Below are positions 1 to 6,871 of a stretch of 6,871 nt of DNA, in pieces. A program made the translations under genes and the position numbers. Positions within the stretch are counted from its first letter, which is position 1. Every line of letters starts with the position of its first letter. Below the pieces are notes generated by a model. The model saw only the letters and a program-made list of their open reading frames with translations, was not told the DNA's origin and searched no databases. The DNA is from Prevotellaceae bacterium UBA2757 (GTDB lineage: Bacteria > Bacteroidota > Bacteroidia > Bacteroidales > Bacteroidaceae). The stretch lies in contig DEJD01000027.1 of NCBI GenBank assembly GCA_002353215.1, positions 4,200 to 11,070 of the forward strand, read 5' to 3'.

Positions 1-264
1 GAATTTCAGGCGAAGTTCGATGCTGCAGCAAAGAAGTTGCAGGCAATGGGTTATGAGATATTCAATCCGTCTGTGTCGGAATGGAACGATGCTATGCACG
101 ACAGGGGTATGTCGTATGGCGAAATACTGATAGAGGATTTCAGAAAGGTGCAGGAGTGCGATGCCTTGTATATGCTCGATAACTGGAAGGACTCGAAAGG
201 GGCAACAGCAGAGCATGCCTTCGCCGATGCTATCGGGATGAAGATTATGTATGAGGAGAGTTAG
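1..264 (+). CDS. DUF4406 protein, nucleoside 2-deoxyribosyltransferase-like (3' part only)
   Basis: The reading frame is open from the first base and ends at TAG (262-264), so the gene begins upstream; 87 residues are visible. The layout matches DUF4406: an amphipathic helix with FDAAAKKLQAMGYEIFNP, then W-N-D, a helix ending in DFRKVQECDALYML, then DNWKDSKGATAEHAFADAIG. The family's N-terminal strand and loop (usually like YISGPMTG) would lie just before the window. The Glu encoded at 211-213, in GATAEHA, sits where nucleoside 2-deoxyribosyltransferases carry their catalytic Glu, so some N-glycosidic chemistry is possible. The family has no established cellular role that I can name, and many members come from phages. 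The protein is small, with no signal peptide or membrane segment in the visible part, so it is probably cytosolic. An internal ATG at 46-48 (and the apparent start at 37) should not be taken as the true start, because family-conserved sequence precedes it. The fold assignment is fairly sure; the function is not. Confidence 0.75.
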   Translation, partial: EFQAKFDAAAKKLQAMGYEIFNPSVSEWNDAMHDRGMSYGEILIEDFRKVQECDALYMLDNWKDSKGATAEHAFADAIGMKIMYEES

Positions 265-279
265 GAGTTAGGAGTTGAG
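259..279 (+). repeat. Short tandem heptamer repeat (AGTTAGG-like, about 3 copies)
   Basis: Two exact copies of AGTTAGG (259-265, 266-272) are followed by a degenerate third, AGTTGAG (273-279). The first copy contains the TAG stop of the upstream gene. Downstream, the pyrimidine-rich stretch 291-310 is loosely complementary: TTGAGA at 275-280 can pair with TCTCAA at 299-304 across an 18-base loop, and more pairs form if G-U is allowed. The transcript could therefore fold into a weak stem-loop between this gene and pyrF. No U-tract follows a strong stem, so I do not call a terminator. The rest of the 265-339 spacer is AT-rich and holds nothing else I can identify with confidence. Confidence 0.5.
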
Positions 280-339
280 AGGTGAAAAATTCTCTAATTC
301 TCAAATTCTTGATAAACTTGAAACTAAAATTTATTATAT

Positions 340-1161
340 ATGAATAAAGCAGAATTAATTAGTGAGATTAAGCAGAAGGGTACATTCCTCTGCGTAGGAC
401 TTGATACTGACATCAAGAAGATCCCTGAGTGCTTAAAGGGTGAGGCAGACCCCGTGTTTGCTTTCAATAAGGCTATCATCGATGCCACAGCACCGTATTG
501 TGTGGCATATAAGCCTAATCTGGCATTCTATGAGAGTATGGGTGTGAAGGGATGGATTTCGTTTGAGAATACCATCAAGTACCTGAACGAGAATTATCCG
601 AAGCATTTCATCATTGCTGATGCAAAACGTGGTGACATAGGTAATACCAGCATGATGTATGCACGTACTTTCTTCGAGGAGATAAATCTGGATGCTGTCA
701 CTGTGGCTCCATACATGGGTGAGGACAGCGTTGGTCCGTTCCTGCAGTATGCAGGCAAGTGGGTCGTACTCCTTGCACTTACCAGCAATAAGGGTAGTCA
801 TGACTTCCAACTGACTGAAGACACTGCTGGTGAACGCCTCTTTGAAAAGGTGTTGCGCAAGAGTCAGGAATGGGGCAACGACGAGAACATGATGTATGTG
901 GTAGGAGCTACTCAGGGACGTATGTTTGAGGATGTACGTAAGATTGTGCCAAACCACTTCCTGCTCGTTCCGGGCATCGGTGCTCAGGGTGGCAGTCTGG
1001 AAGAGGTGTGCAAGTATGGAATGACAAAAGACTGCGGACTGCTTGTGAACAGCAGTCGTGCTATTATCTATGCAGATTCTACTGAGCGTTTTGCTGAGGT
1101 TGCTGCAGAGGAGGCGAAGAAGGTTGCAACCCAAATGGCAAAGATACTGAATGACAAATAA
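340..1161 (+). CDS. pyrF: Orotidine 5'-phosphate decarboxylase
   Basis: Catalyses the last step of de novo UMP synthesis, decarboxylating OMP to UMP in the cytosol. At 273 residues it fits the longer bacterial PyrF subgroup (about 270-280 residues) rather than the roughly 230-residue E. coli type. Visible signatures along the TIM barrel: CVGLDTD (18-24), the KPN strand (58-60), the diagnostic DxKxxD catalytic motif D94-A-K96-R-G-D99 within [11 protein letters not shown], the phosphate-loop region VPGIGAQGG (210-218), and NSSR (237-240), the last active-site strand in this subgroup. Barrel and both ends look complete. The ATG at 340 gives the expected N-terminus and is preceded by an AT-rich leader without a Shine-Dalgarno sequence, normal for Bacteroidota. 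The last 11 bases overlap the start of the HD gene, suggesting translational coupling. I saw no strong promoter or pyrimidine-responsive leader in the 75-base spacer upstream. Confidence 0.97.
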   Translation: MNKAELISEIKQKGTFLCVGLDTDIKKIPECLKGEADPVFAFNKAIIDATAPYCVAYKPNLAFYESMGVKGWISFENTIKYLNENYPKHFIIADAKRGDIGNTSMMYARTFFEEINLDAVTVAPYMGEDSVGPFLQYAGKWVVLLALTSNKGSHDFQLTEDTAGERLFEKVLRKSQEWGNDENMMYVVGATQGRMFEDVRKIVPNHFLLVPGIGAQGGSLEEVCKYGMTKDCGLLVNSSRAIIYADSTERFAEVAAEEAKKVATQMAKILNDK

Positions 1162-2374
1162 TAAGATTATCAACGACCCGGTATTCGGGTTCATCAGAAT
1201 ACCTAACGGCGTGCTCTACGATATTGTGGTGCACCCCGATTTCTTCCGTCTGAGTCGCATCCGTCAGTTGGGGGCTGCATATATGGTGTATCCGGGTGCT
1301 CAGCATACCCGTTTCCAGCATAGTCTGGGAGCGTTCCATCTGATGTGCAAGGCTGTGTCAACCCTACAGATGAAGGGTGTGGAGATAACCGATGAAGAAG
1401 CAGAAGCAGTTGAGGCTGCCATACTGATGCACGATATAGGTCACGGACCATTCTCGCATGTGTTGGAACACACATTGATAAGTGGTGTGGCTCATGAGGA
1501 TATATCCCTGATGATTATGGAAAAACTCAACAGGGATTTTGACGGGAAACTGTCGCTGGCGATAAAGATTTTCAAGGATAAGTACAAGAAACACTTCCTT
1601 CACCAACTCATATCGAGTCAGTTGGATATGGACAGATTGGACTACTTGCGACGCGACAGTTTCTTTACTGGCGTGACAGAAGGCAGCATAGGCAGTGACA
1701 GAATCATCGATATGCTCCATGTGCGCAACGACCGCCTGGCAGTGGAGAAGAAAGGTATTTATTCGATAGAAAACTACTTGGTTAGCCGTCGCCTGATGTA
1801 TTGGCAAGTATATCTGCACAAGACCAGTGTGGCAGCAGAACATGTGCTCATCAATGCCTTGCAGCGTGCTAAGGATCTGGCCCGAGAAGGCGTGGAACTG
1901 TTCTGTTCGCCGGCTCTTCATTTCTTCCTTTATCAAGACATAGACAAGGAACGCTTTATGAGTGATAAGGAGTGTCTGGAGAACTATCTGAACCTTGACG
2001 ACAACGATATTATATCTGCATTGAAGGTGTGGCAGGCTAACGATGATAAGATTCTGGCAATGCTCGCTGAGGATTTCATCGGCAGAAATATATTCAAGGT
2101 GGAGGTGACGGAGGGGCCTGATGACACTTCTGCCAGCGAAGCTCAGATTGTTAAGGATATCTCTGCTAAGTATGGAGTGAGTGAGGAGGATACGAAACGT
2201 TATCTGACCAGCAGTTTGGTGGTGGGCAGAGATATGTACACTACGGTGGAGGATATGATAGAGATTCTGATGAAGGACGGTTCAAGCAATGACATCTCGA
2301 AGGTGTCAGACATGCTGAATATAGATACTCTGTCGAAGAAGGTGAGAAAGAAGTTTTTCTGTTATCAGAGATAA
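1151..2374 (+). CDS. HD-superfamily phosphohydrolase (COG1078/dGTPase-like)
   Basis: A 407-residue cytosolic HD-domain protein related to deoxynucleoside triphosphate triphosphohydrolases. The metal-site motifs are intact and in order: HTRFQHSLG (52-60, with His57 the likely first ligand), [10 protein letters not shown] (94-103, with His94-Asp95 the defining HD pair and His98/His103 the usual accessory histidines), and [16 protein letters not shown] (from Asp159, with Asp161 the likely distal ligand). The long C-terminal helical part, ending in [20 protein letters not shown], resembles full-length members, so the gene appears whole. Family members studied elsewhere hydrolyse dNTPs or NTPs, sometimes with allosteric nucleotide activation; the substrate here cannot be read from sequence. 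The ATG at 1151 lies inside the end of pyrF, and this start is supported because [18 protein letters not shown] is the family's usual N-terminus. uvrA starts 4 bases after the stop. The family call is firm; the biochemical role is inferred. Confidence 0.92.
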   Translation: MTNNKIINDPVFGFIRIPNGVLYDIVVHPDFFRLSRIRQLGAAYMVYPGAQHTRFQHSLGAFHLMCKAVSTLQMKGVEITDEEAEAVEAAILMHDIGHGPFSHVLEHTLISGVAHEDISLMIMEKLNRDFDGKLSLAIKIFKDKYKKHFLHQLISSQLDMDRLDYLRRDSFFTGVTEGSIGSDRIIDMLHVRNDRLAVEKKGIYSIENYLVSRRLMYWQVYLHKTSVAAEHVLINALQRAKDLAREGVELFCSPALHFFLYQDIDKERFMSDKECLENYLNLDDNDIISALKVWQANDDKILAMLAEDFIGRNIFKVEVTEGPDDTSASEAQIVKDISAKYGVSEEDTKRYLTSSLVVGRDMYTTVEDMIEILMKDGSSNDISKVSDMLNIDTLSKKVRKKFFCYQR

Positions 2375-2378
2375 AATA

Positions 2379-5234
2379 GTGCTTGTGGAAGAAAGTATAA
2401 AGATAAGAGGTGCAAGGGTTAACAACCTGAAGAATGTCAATGTCGATATTCCAAGAGACAAACTGATCGTTATCACTGGAGTTAGTGGTAGCGGTAAGTC
2501 GTCGCTTGCCTTCGACACGCTCTATGCAGAGGGACAACGCAGGTATGTGGAGAGTCTCTCTACCTACGCCCGCCAGTTTATGGGACGCCTCCAGAAACCG
2601 GAGTGCGATTTCATCGAAGGCATTCCGCCTGCAATAGCCATAGAACAGAAGGTGAGTTCGAGGAATCCTCGCAGTACTGTGGGTACCTCAACTGAGATAT
2701 ACGACTACCTGAGAATGCTTTTTGCAAGGGTGGGGAAGACCATCTCTCCCATAAGCGGCAAGGAAGTGAAGAAACACACCACAGAGGATATGGTGCAGTG
2801 TATGCTTGCCTATCCTTCCGGAACCCGTTTTATGGTTCTTTGTCCAATGGCGATTCATGGTGAGCGCACCCAACGCGAACAATTGGAGATAAATCTGAAA
2901 CAGGGATTTGTCAGGATATATGTGGACGGAGAGGTTCTGATGATTGAGGATTACCTGAAACAGGAAGATTTTGAGGGGAAGAAGGCCCCGAAGAAGATAT
3001 GGCTGGTGATAGACCGACTTGTGGTGAACGAGGAAAAATCGACTATCTCGCGTCTGGTGAATTCAGCTGAGACAGCGCTCTTCGAAGGTGAGGGAGTCTG
3101 TGTCCTGTATTTCCTTCCAGCAGATGCAGATGCTAAAACCGCAAAGAAAGAACATTGGCATGAGTTCTCGCTTAAGTTCGAGGCTGACGGCATAGAATTC
3201 GAGGAACCCACAGATCAGATGTTCTCGTTTAACTCACCTGTAGGTGCCTGTCCGGAGTGTGAAGGTTTTGGACGCATTATCGGTATCGACGAGAGTCTGG
3301 TAATCCCTAATACTGAACTGAGTGTTTACGATGGCGCAGTCGTGTGTTGGCGAGGTGAGAAGATGGGAGAGTGGAAAAGAGAATTCTGTCGTGGAGCTGA
3401 ACGTTGGAACTTCCCGATATTTACTCCTTACTACCAATTGACCCAGGAACAGAAAGACATACTTTGGCACGGAGTGGAGGAAGTAAACGAATGGGGAAAC
3501 CGTTCCATCTGTATCGATGAGTTTTTCCGTATGCTCCGCGAAAACCAGTATAAGATTCAGTATAGGGTTATGCTCGCGCGTTATCGTGGAAAGACCGTCT
3601 GTCCAACCTGTCATGGACACCGCCTGAAGAAGGAGGCTGAATATGTGAAGATAGGCGGTAAGTCGATTAGCGAGATATGCGACTTGAGCATTATAGATGC
3701 AAGTGCTTTCTTCGAAAAACTGAAACTGTCGAAGCATGATGAGGGAGTGGCACGACGACTGCTTCTTGAGATTCGTTCCCGTCTTCAGTATCTGATTGAT
3801 GTTGGATTGGGTTATTTGACCCTTTCGCGTCTGTCTAACAGTCTTTCCGGAGGTGAAAGCCAGCGCATCAATCTGTCAACAAGTCTCGGATCTAGTCTGG
3901 TGGGCAGCCTGTATATTCTCGACGAACCCTCCATCGGTTTACACTCCAGGGATACAGAACGCCTGCTGTATGTGCTCAGAAAACTGCAGGAACTGGGTAA
4001 TACCGTAGTTGTAGTGGAACACGACGAGGAGATAATGCGTGCAGCTGATTACATTATAGATATAGGTAAGGATGCCGGCAGACTGGGAGGTAATATAATA
4101 TATGAAGGAAAACCTCAGAATGCTCCTTCTGCTGATATGAAACCAGGAGAGAGTCACACTCTCGACTACCTGATGGGATGGGAACAGATCGAAGTGCCGC
4201 AGAGCCGTCGTCCATGGAATAACTATATAGAGGTTAAGTGTGCCCGCGCCAATAATCTGAAAGGTGTTGACGTGAAGTTCCCGCTTAACGTAATGACATG
4301 TGTGACAGGAGTCAGCGGAAGCGGTAAGTCAACTCTTGTACGCGATATCCTCTATAGGGCTATCAAGCGCCATCTGGATGAAAACTGTGAGAAACCGGGT
4401 CAGCATACAGGTATAGGCGGCGACCTCGATATGATAAGAAAGGTGGAGTTCATCGATCAGAATCCTATCGGTACATCTTCGCGAAGCAATCCTGTTACCT
4501 ATATCGGAGCATATGATGAAATCAGAAAACTCATGTCGGGACAGCAACTCGCAAAACAGATGGGTTATACACCTGCTTTCTTCTCTTTTAATGCTGACGG
4601 AGGACGTTGCGAGGAGTGTAAAGGTGAAGGAACTGTGACTGTCGAGATGCAGTTTATGAATGACCTGGTGTTGGAGTGCGAATCGTGTCACGGAAAACGT
4701 TTCAAGCAGGAAGTGCTGGATGTGCTCTTCCATGGTATGTCGGTATATGACATACTGAATATGACCATCAATCAGGCTATAGAGTTCTTTACAGAGAATA
4801 ATGAGAAGAAAATCGTGCAGAAGATGAAACCTCTGCAGGATGTGGGACTGGGATACATAAAATTAGGACAGACTTCGAGTACACTCTCAGGAGGTGAGAA
4901 CCAGAGAATAAAACTGGCTTATTATCTGAGTCAGGAAAAGACTGTTCCTACATTATTTATATTTGATGAACCGACTACGGGACTCCATTTCCACGATATC
5001 AAGAAACTGCTCAAGGCATTCAATGCACTGATAGAACGCGGACATACCATTCTGATTATAGAACATAACCTCGATGTGATAAAATGTGCCGACCATGTAA
5101 TCGACCTCGGACCGGAAGGAGGAGACAAGGGAGGTAATATCGTGGCAGAAGGTACTCCGGAGGATGTTGCAAAATGCGAGAAAAGTTATACGGGACAATA
5201 TCTAAAAGAGAAACTTATGAGCAAAAAGGATTAA
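2379..5234 (+). CDS. uvrA: Excinuclease ABC subunit A (UvrA), Bacteroidota type
   Basis: DNA damage sensor of nucleotide excision repair; it loads UvrB onto lesions using two ABC ATPase modules. At 951 residues it has usual UvrA1 length. Module I: Walker A GVSGSGKS (Lys40), UvrB-binding segment about 130-245 (KQGFVRIYVDGEV, VIDRLVV), signature LSGGES (489-494), Walker B ILDEP (513-517). Module II: Walker A GVSGSGKS (Lys650), signature LSGGEN (836-841), Walker B with Asp863-Glu864. The UvrB-binding part argues against the shorter class II UvrA. Cysteine pairs C291/C294 and C408/C411 are present, as is the DNA-binding zinc finger C744-x2-C747-x19-C767-x2-C770. However, the usual CPxH near residue 123 is SPIS, and the CxxC expected at 267/270 is F and D. 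The start is GTG at 2379, 4 bases past the HD stop; GTG at 2385 is an alternative, and no in-frame ATG lies nearby. No hairpin terminator follows. Confidence 0.96.
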   Translation: MLVEESIKIRGARVNNLKNVNVDIPRDKLIVITGVSGSGKSSLAFDTLYAEGQRRYVESLSTYARQFMGRLQKPECDFIEGIPPAIAIEQKVSSRNPRSTVGTSTEIYDYLRMLFARVGKTISPISGKEVKKHTTEDMVQCMLAYPSGTRFMVLCPMAIHGERTQREQLEINLKQGFVRIYVDGEVLMIEDYLKQEDFEGKKAPKKIWLVIDRLVVNEEKSTISRLVNSAETALFEGEGVCVLYFLPADADAKTAKKEHWHEFSLKFEADGIEFEEPTDQMFSFNSPVGACPECEGFGRIIGIDESLVIPNTELSVYDGAVVCWRGEKMGEWKREFCRGAERWNFPIFTPYYQLTQEQKDILWHGVEEVNEWGNRSICIDEFFRMLRENQYKIQYRVMLARYRGKTVCPTCHGHRLKKEAEYVKIGGKSISEICDLSIIDASAFFEKLKLSKHDEGVARRLLLEIRSRLQYLIDVGLGYLTLSRLSNSLSGGESQRINLSTSLGSSLVGSLYILDEPSIGLHSRDTERLLYVLRKLQELGNTVVVVEHDEEIMRAADYIIDIGKDAGRLGGNIIYEGKPQNAPSADMKPGESHTLDYLMGWEQIEVPQSRRPWNNYIEVKCARANNLKGVDVKFPLNVMTCVTGVSGSGKSTLVRDILYRAIKRHLDENCEKPGQHTGIGGDLDMIRKVEFIDQNPIGTSSRSNPVTYIGAYDEIRKLMSGQQLAKQMGYTPAFFSFNADGGRCEECKGEGTVTVEMQFMNDLVLECESCHGKRFKQEVLDVLFHGMSVYDILNMTINQAIEFFTENNEKKIVQKMKPLQDVGLGYIKLGQTSSTLSGGENQRIKLAYYLSQEKTVPTLFIFDEPTTGLHFHDIKKLLKAFNALIERGHTILIIEHNLDVIKCADHVIDLGPEGGDKGGNIVAEGTPEDVAKCEKSYTGQYLKEKLMSKKD

Positions 5235-5238
5235 AAAC

Positions 5239-5269
5239 TTTGTGCTTAATCATTTTTTATTTACATTTG
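5239..5269 (+). promoter_or_regulatory. Bacteroidota-type promoter (TTTG-N19-TAnnTTTG)
   Basis: TTTG at 5239-5242 is followed after 19 bases by TACATTTG at 5262-5269. This matches the known Bacteroidota primary-sigma consensus (-33 TTTG, -7 TAnnTTTG, spacer about 19-21) at every fixed position. It begins 5 bases after the uvrA stop. Transcription would be expected to begin around 5274-5278, leaving a leader of roughly 32-36 bases before the ATG at 5310. The leader (ending TAACTTCTAAGTAT) has no Shine-Dalgarno sequence. The site shows that the secreted hydrolase is its own transcription unit and is not simply read through from uvrA. I saw no operator-like inverted repeat around it. Confidence 0.75.
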
Positions 5270-5309
5270 CCCCGCTAACCAATTTTGAAAACCTATAACT
5301 TCTAAGTAT

Positions 5310-6871
5310 ATGAAAAAACTAACCTCACTTCTGCTGCTGTTAGTCAATGCTTTGGCTAATGCTGCAAACACCACAACTACTGTTGCTCAGGTAACTGGTT
5401 CAGTTGCGGTTACAGCTAATGAAGACTATGTCATCACCAGCACAACTCCTTTTACTACGACTGGTAGCATTGATATCCAGAATACTGAACATGGTGTTGT
5501 GATTCTCTCTGCTGTAAAACCAAGTGTTACAATCAGTAAGTGGTTGTCGTATGTGAAGATAAATGGAGCAGTGGCTGTAAATGGTGAGAACTGTCAAGTG
5601 AACATGTACGGCAAGGGAGCTATCATCTTCCCATATGGAAAGAACTTCGCTCCGCTGACCTGTTACACAGAACCTGATTTCGCAGGCGAGTCTTGCTCTA
5701 CTTATCGTGAAGGTAGTAGCGGTGGATTCATGCTTACTCTTACTGCTGGAAATTTGAACAACAAAATCCGTTCGTTCAAACTGAAGCGAGGATATATGGT
5801 CACCTTCGCTCTGGGTACTGTCGGATGGGGCTATAGCCGTTGTTTCATAGCTCATGATGAAGACCTTGAAATAGCTGCCATGCCTGAGAATATGGATGCA
5901 AGAGTATCTTCTTACCGTCTGTTCAAGTGGTACTACTCACGCAAGGCAGGTCTGGCAAGTAATGCCGACGCGGCTGCCAATGGCGCTCTCAACAGTACTT
6001 GGTGTTATGACTGGGCACAGGGAAATGCCGATCGTTTACCTGATCAGGAATGGGTACCTAACCATATCTACGAAGACTGGCCATCAGCTGCCACTTGTGG
6101 TGGTGTGACTCAATCGTGTCATATGAAGACAAATAACGAACCGGGTAACTCTGCTGATGACCGCCCGCAGGATGTGTCAACAGTTCTTGCTAACTGGCAG
6201 AATCTGATGCGTACAGGTATGCGTCTGTGTTCTGAGTCGTCGCACGACGGCTCAATGGGTCACCTGAAAAATTTCATCGATAGTATTGATGATAGAGGCT
6301 GGCGTTGTGATATCCTCGACTTGCACTGTTACTGGGCAAGTGGTTTCAATAACCTCAATTGGTACAGCAGCAATTACGGTCATGGACGTCCAATCTGGAT
6401 CTCAGAGTGGATTTGGGGTGCTTCATGGAACCGCAACGGAGCATTTGCTGACGGTGTTACTGATGCACAGATTCTCAATGAAACAAAGAATATCCTCAAC
6501 ACTCTCAATGATTTGGATATTGTAGAACGCTATGCTTACTGGAACAGTGAAAGCAAGGCTCATATATATGAAAACGGACACCTCACTGATCTCGGTAAGT
6601 ATTATGCTTCAATGGATGATGGTATCGGTTTCAAGAAGTCTAAGGAATTTATTCCTAAGGTAGTCTTTACTGCTCCAACAGATCTTGCCGGCACATACAA
6701 CAAGGCTAAAGGTACCTTTACATTGAATTGGAAAGATAAGAATGGCGATATGCTCGACTCTATCGTTGTAGAGTGCAAATTGCCTGGCTCAACACGTTTT
6801 ACTTGGCGCTATAAGGCTGAACTGAAGGATTGCAATTCTGCGGCAGGTGCTTCTTACACATATACAGACAC
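5310..6871 (+). CDS. Secreted glycoside hydrolase, GH-A/GH128-like, with crystallin-like and FnIII-like domains (5' part)
   Basis: The frame is open from ATG 5310 to the window end; 520 residues are visible and the C-terminus is missing. Residues 1-18 (MKKLTSLLLLLVNALANA) form a signal peptide with an A-N-A cleavage site and no lipobox Cys, so the product is exported and not a lipoprotein. Residues about 20-115 are beta-rich and unassigned. About 118-185 resembles a betagamma-crystallin unit: Y119-x6-G126 fits the Greek-key pattern, and NNKIRS (150-155) is close to the calcium motif. About 200-445 resembles the clan GH-A Asl1/GH128-like catalytic core: NNEPGN with Glu277 as likely acid/base, DLHCYW with His339, and WISEW with Glu366 as likely nucleophile. 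From about 450, APTDLAGTY...FTLNWKD looks like a fibronectin III or Ig-like fold. A beta-glucan substrate would be a guess. Twelve cysteines occur in the exported part. It has its own promoter at 5239-5269. Secreted glycosidase is well supported; exact family is tentative. Confidence 0.8.
   Translation, partial: MKKLTSLLLLLVNALANAANTTTTVAQVTGSVAVTANEDYVITSTTPFTTTGSIDIQNTEHGVVILSAVKPSVTISKWLSYVKINGAVAVNGENCQVNMYGKGAIIFPYGKNFAPLTCYTEPDFAGESCSTYREGSSGGFMLTLTAGNLNNKIRSFKLKRGYMVTFALGTVGWGYSRCFIAHDEDLEIAAMPENMDARVSSYRLFKWYYSRKAGLASNADAAANGALNSTWCYDWAQGNADRLPDQEWVPNHIYEDWPSAATCGGVTQSCHMKTNNEPGNSADDRPQDVSTVLANWQNLMRTGMRLCSESSHDGSMGHLKNFIDSIDDRGWRCDILDLHCYWASGFNNLNWYSSNYGHGRPIWISEWIWGASWNRNGAFADGVTDAQILNETKNILNTLNDLDIVERYAYWNSESKAHIYENGHLTDLGKYYASMDDGIGFKKSKEFIPKVVFTAPTDLAGTYNKAKGTFTLNWKDKNGDMLDSIVVECKLPGSTRFTWRYKAELKDCNSAAGASYTYTD

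Noticed and set aside
275..310. Rho-independent terminator after the DUF4406 gene
   Set aside because: The best perfect stem is only 6 bases with an 18-base loop, low in GC and with no U-run directly after it.
313..320. TAAACTTG as a -7 element for pyrF
   Set aside because: It matches TAnnTTTG with one mismatch, but no TTTG lies 19-21 bases upstream. The spacer is AT-rich, so a chance match is likely.
433..1194. A 253-codon open frame on the minus strand across pyrF
   Set aside because: It is antisense to a certain pyrF, has a low-complexity Cys/His/Leu/Ser-rich translation typical of a shadow frame, and resembles no family I know.
1364..1936. A 190-codon minus-strand frame inside the HD gene
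   Set aside because: Shadow of the HD coding sequence; the sense frame carries all conserved HD motifs.
2379..5234. Class II UvrA or an ABC-F/drug-resistance homologue instead of UvrA1
   Set aside because: The UvrB-binding segment is present, the length is typical of UvrA1, and both ATPase modules and the C-terminal zinc finger are intact.
5400..5855. A 151-codon minus-strand frame opposite the start of the hydrolase
   Set aside because: Antisense to the signal-peptide and crystallin-like region, with no recognisable motif; most likely a shadow.
5896..6525. Two short plus-strand frames (5896-6108 and 6286-6525)
   Set aside because: They are out of frame with the open hydrolase frame that starts at 5310 and contains the NEP and SEW catalytic motifs; their translations show no domain.

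Overview
The window looks like chromosomal DNA from a member of the Bacteroidota, most likely a Prevotella- or Bacteroides-like member of the Bacteroidales. Three things point there. The one clear promoter fits the Bacteroidota pattern (TTTG, 19 bases, TAnnTTTG). None of the four visible gene starts has a Shine-Dalgarno sequence; the leaders are AT-rich instead. The proteins themselves (the UvrA version, the HD phosphohydrolase and the secreted glycosidase) read like Bacteroidota family members. All genes lie on the + strand.

Layout: (1) Bases 1-264 hold the 3' end of a small DUF4406 protein, a relative of nucleoside 2-deoxyribosyltransferases. (2) Bases 265-339 are an AT-rich spacer; about three copies of a 7-base repeat run across the preceding stop codon into it. 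(3) Bases 340-5234 form a tight three-gene block: pyrF (orotidine 5'-phosphate decarboxylase), an HD-superfamily phosphohydrolase whose start overlaps the pyrF end by 11 bases, and uvrA, which starts on a GTG 4 bases after the HD stop. They are probably co-transcribed. (4) Bases 5235-5309 are a spacer with a near-consensus promoter. (5) From 5310 to the window end runs the 5' part of a secreted multidomain glycoside hydrolase, cut off by the window edge.

The first four genes deal with nucleotides and DNA: base or nucleoside chemistry (tentative), UMP synthesis, probable (d)NTP or nucleotide phosphohydrolysis, and nucleotide excision repair. The fifth is a separate transcription unit that makes an exported carbohydrate-active protein.

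I see no mobile element, CRISPR array, tRNA, rRNA or phage module, and no clearly new system. The points most worth a second look are the apparent joint loss of one zinc-binding module in UvrA, and the secreted protein, which joins a betagamma-crystallin-like segment, a GH-A/GH128-like catalytic domain and the start of a fibronectin III-like domain.
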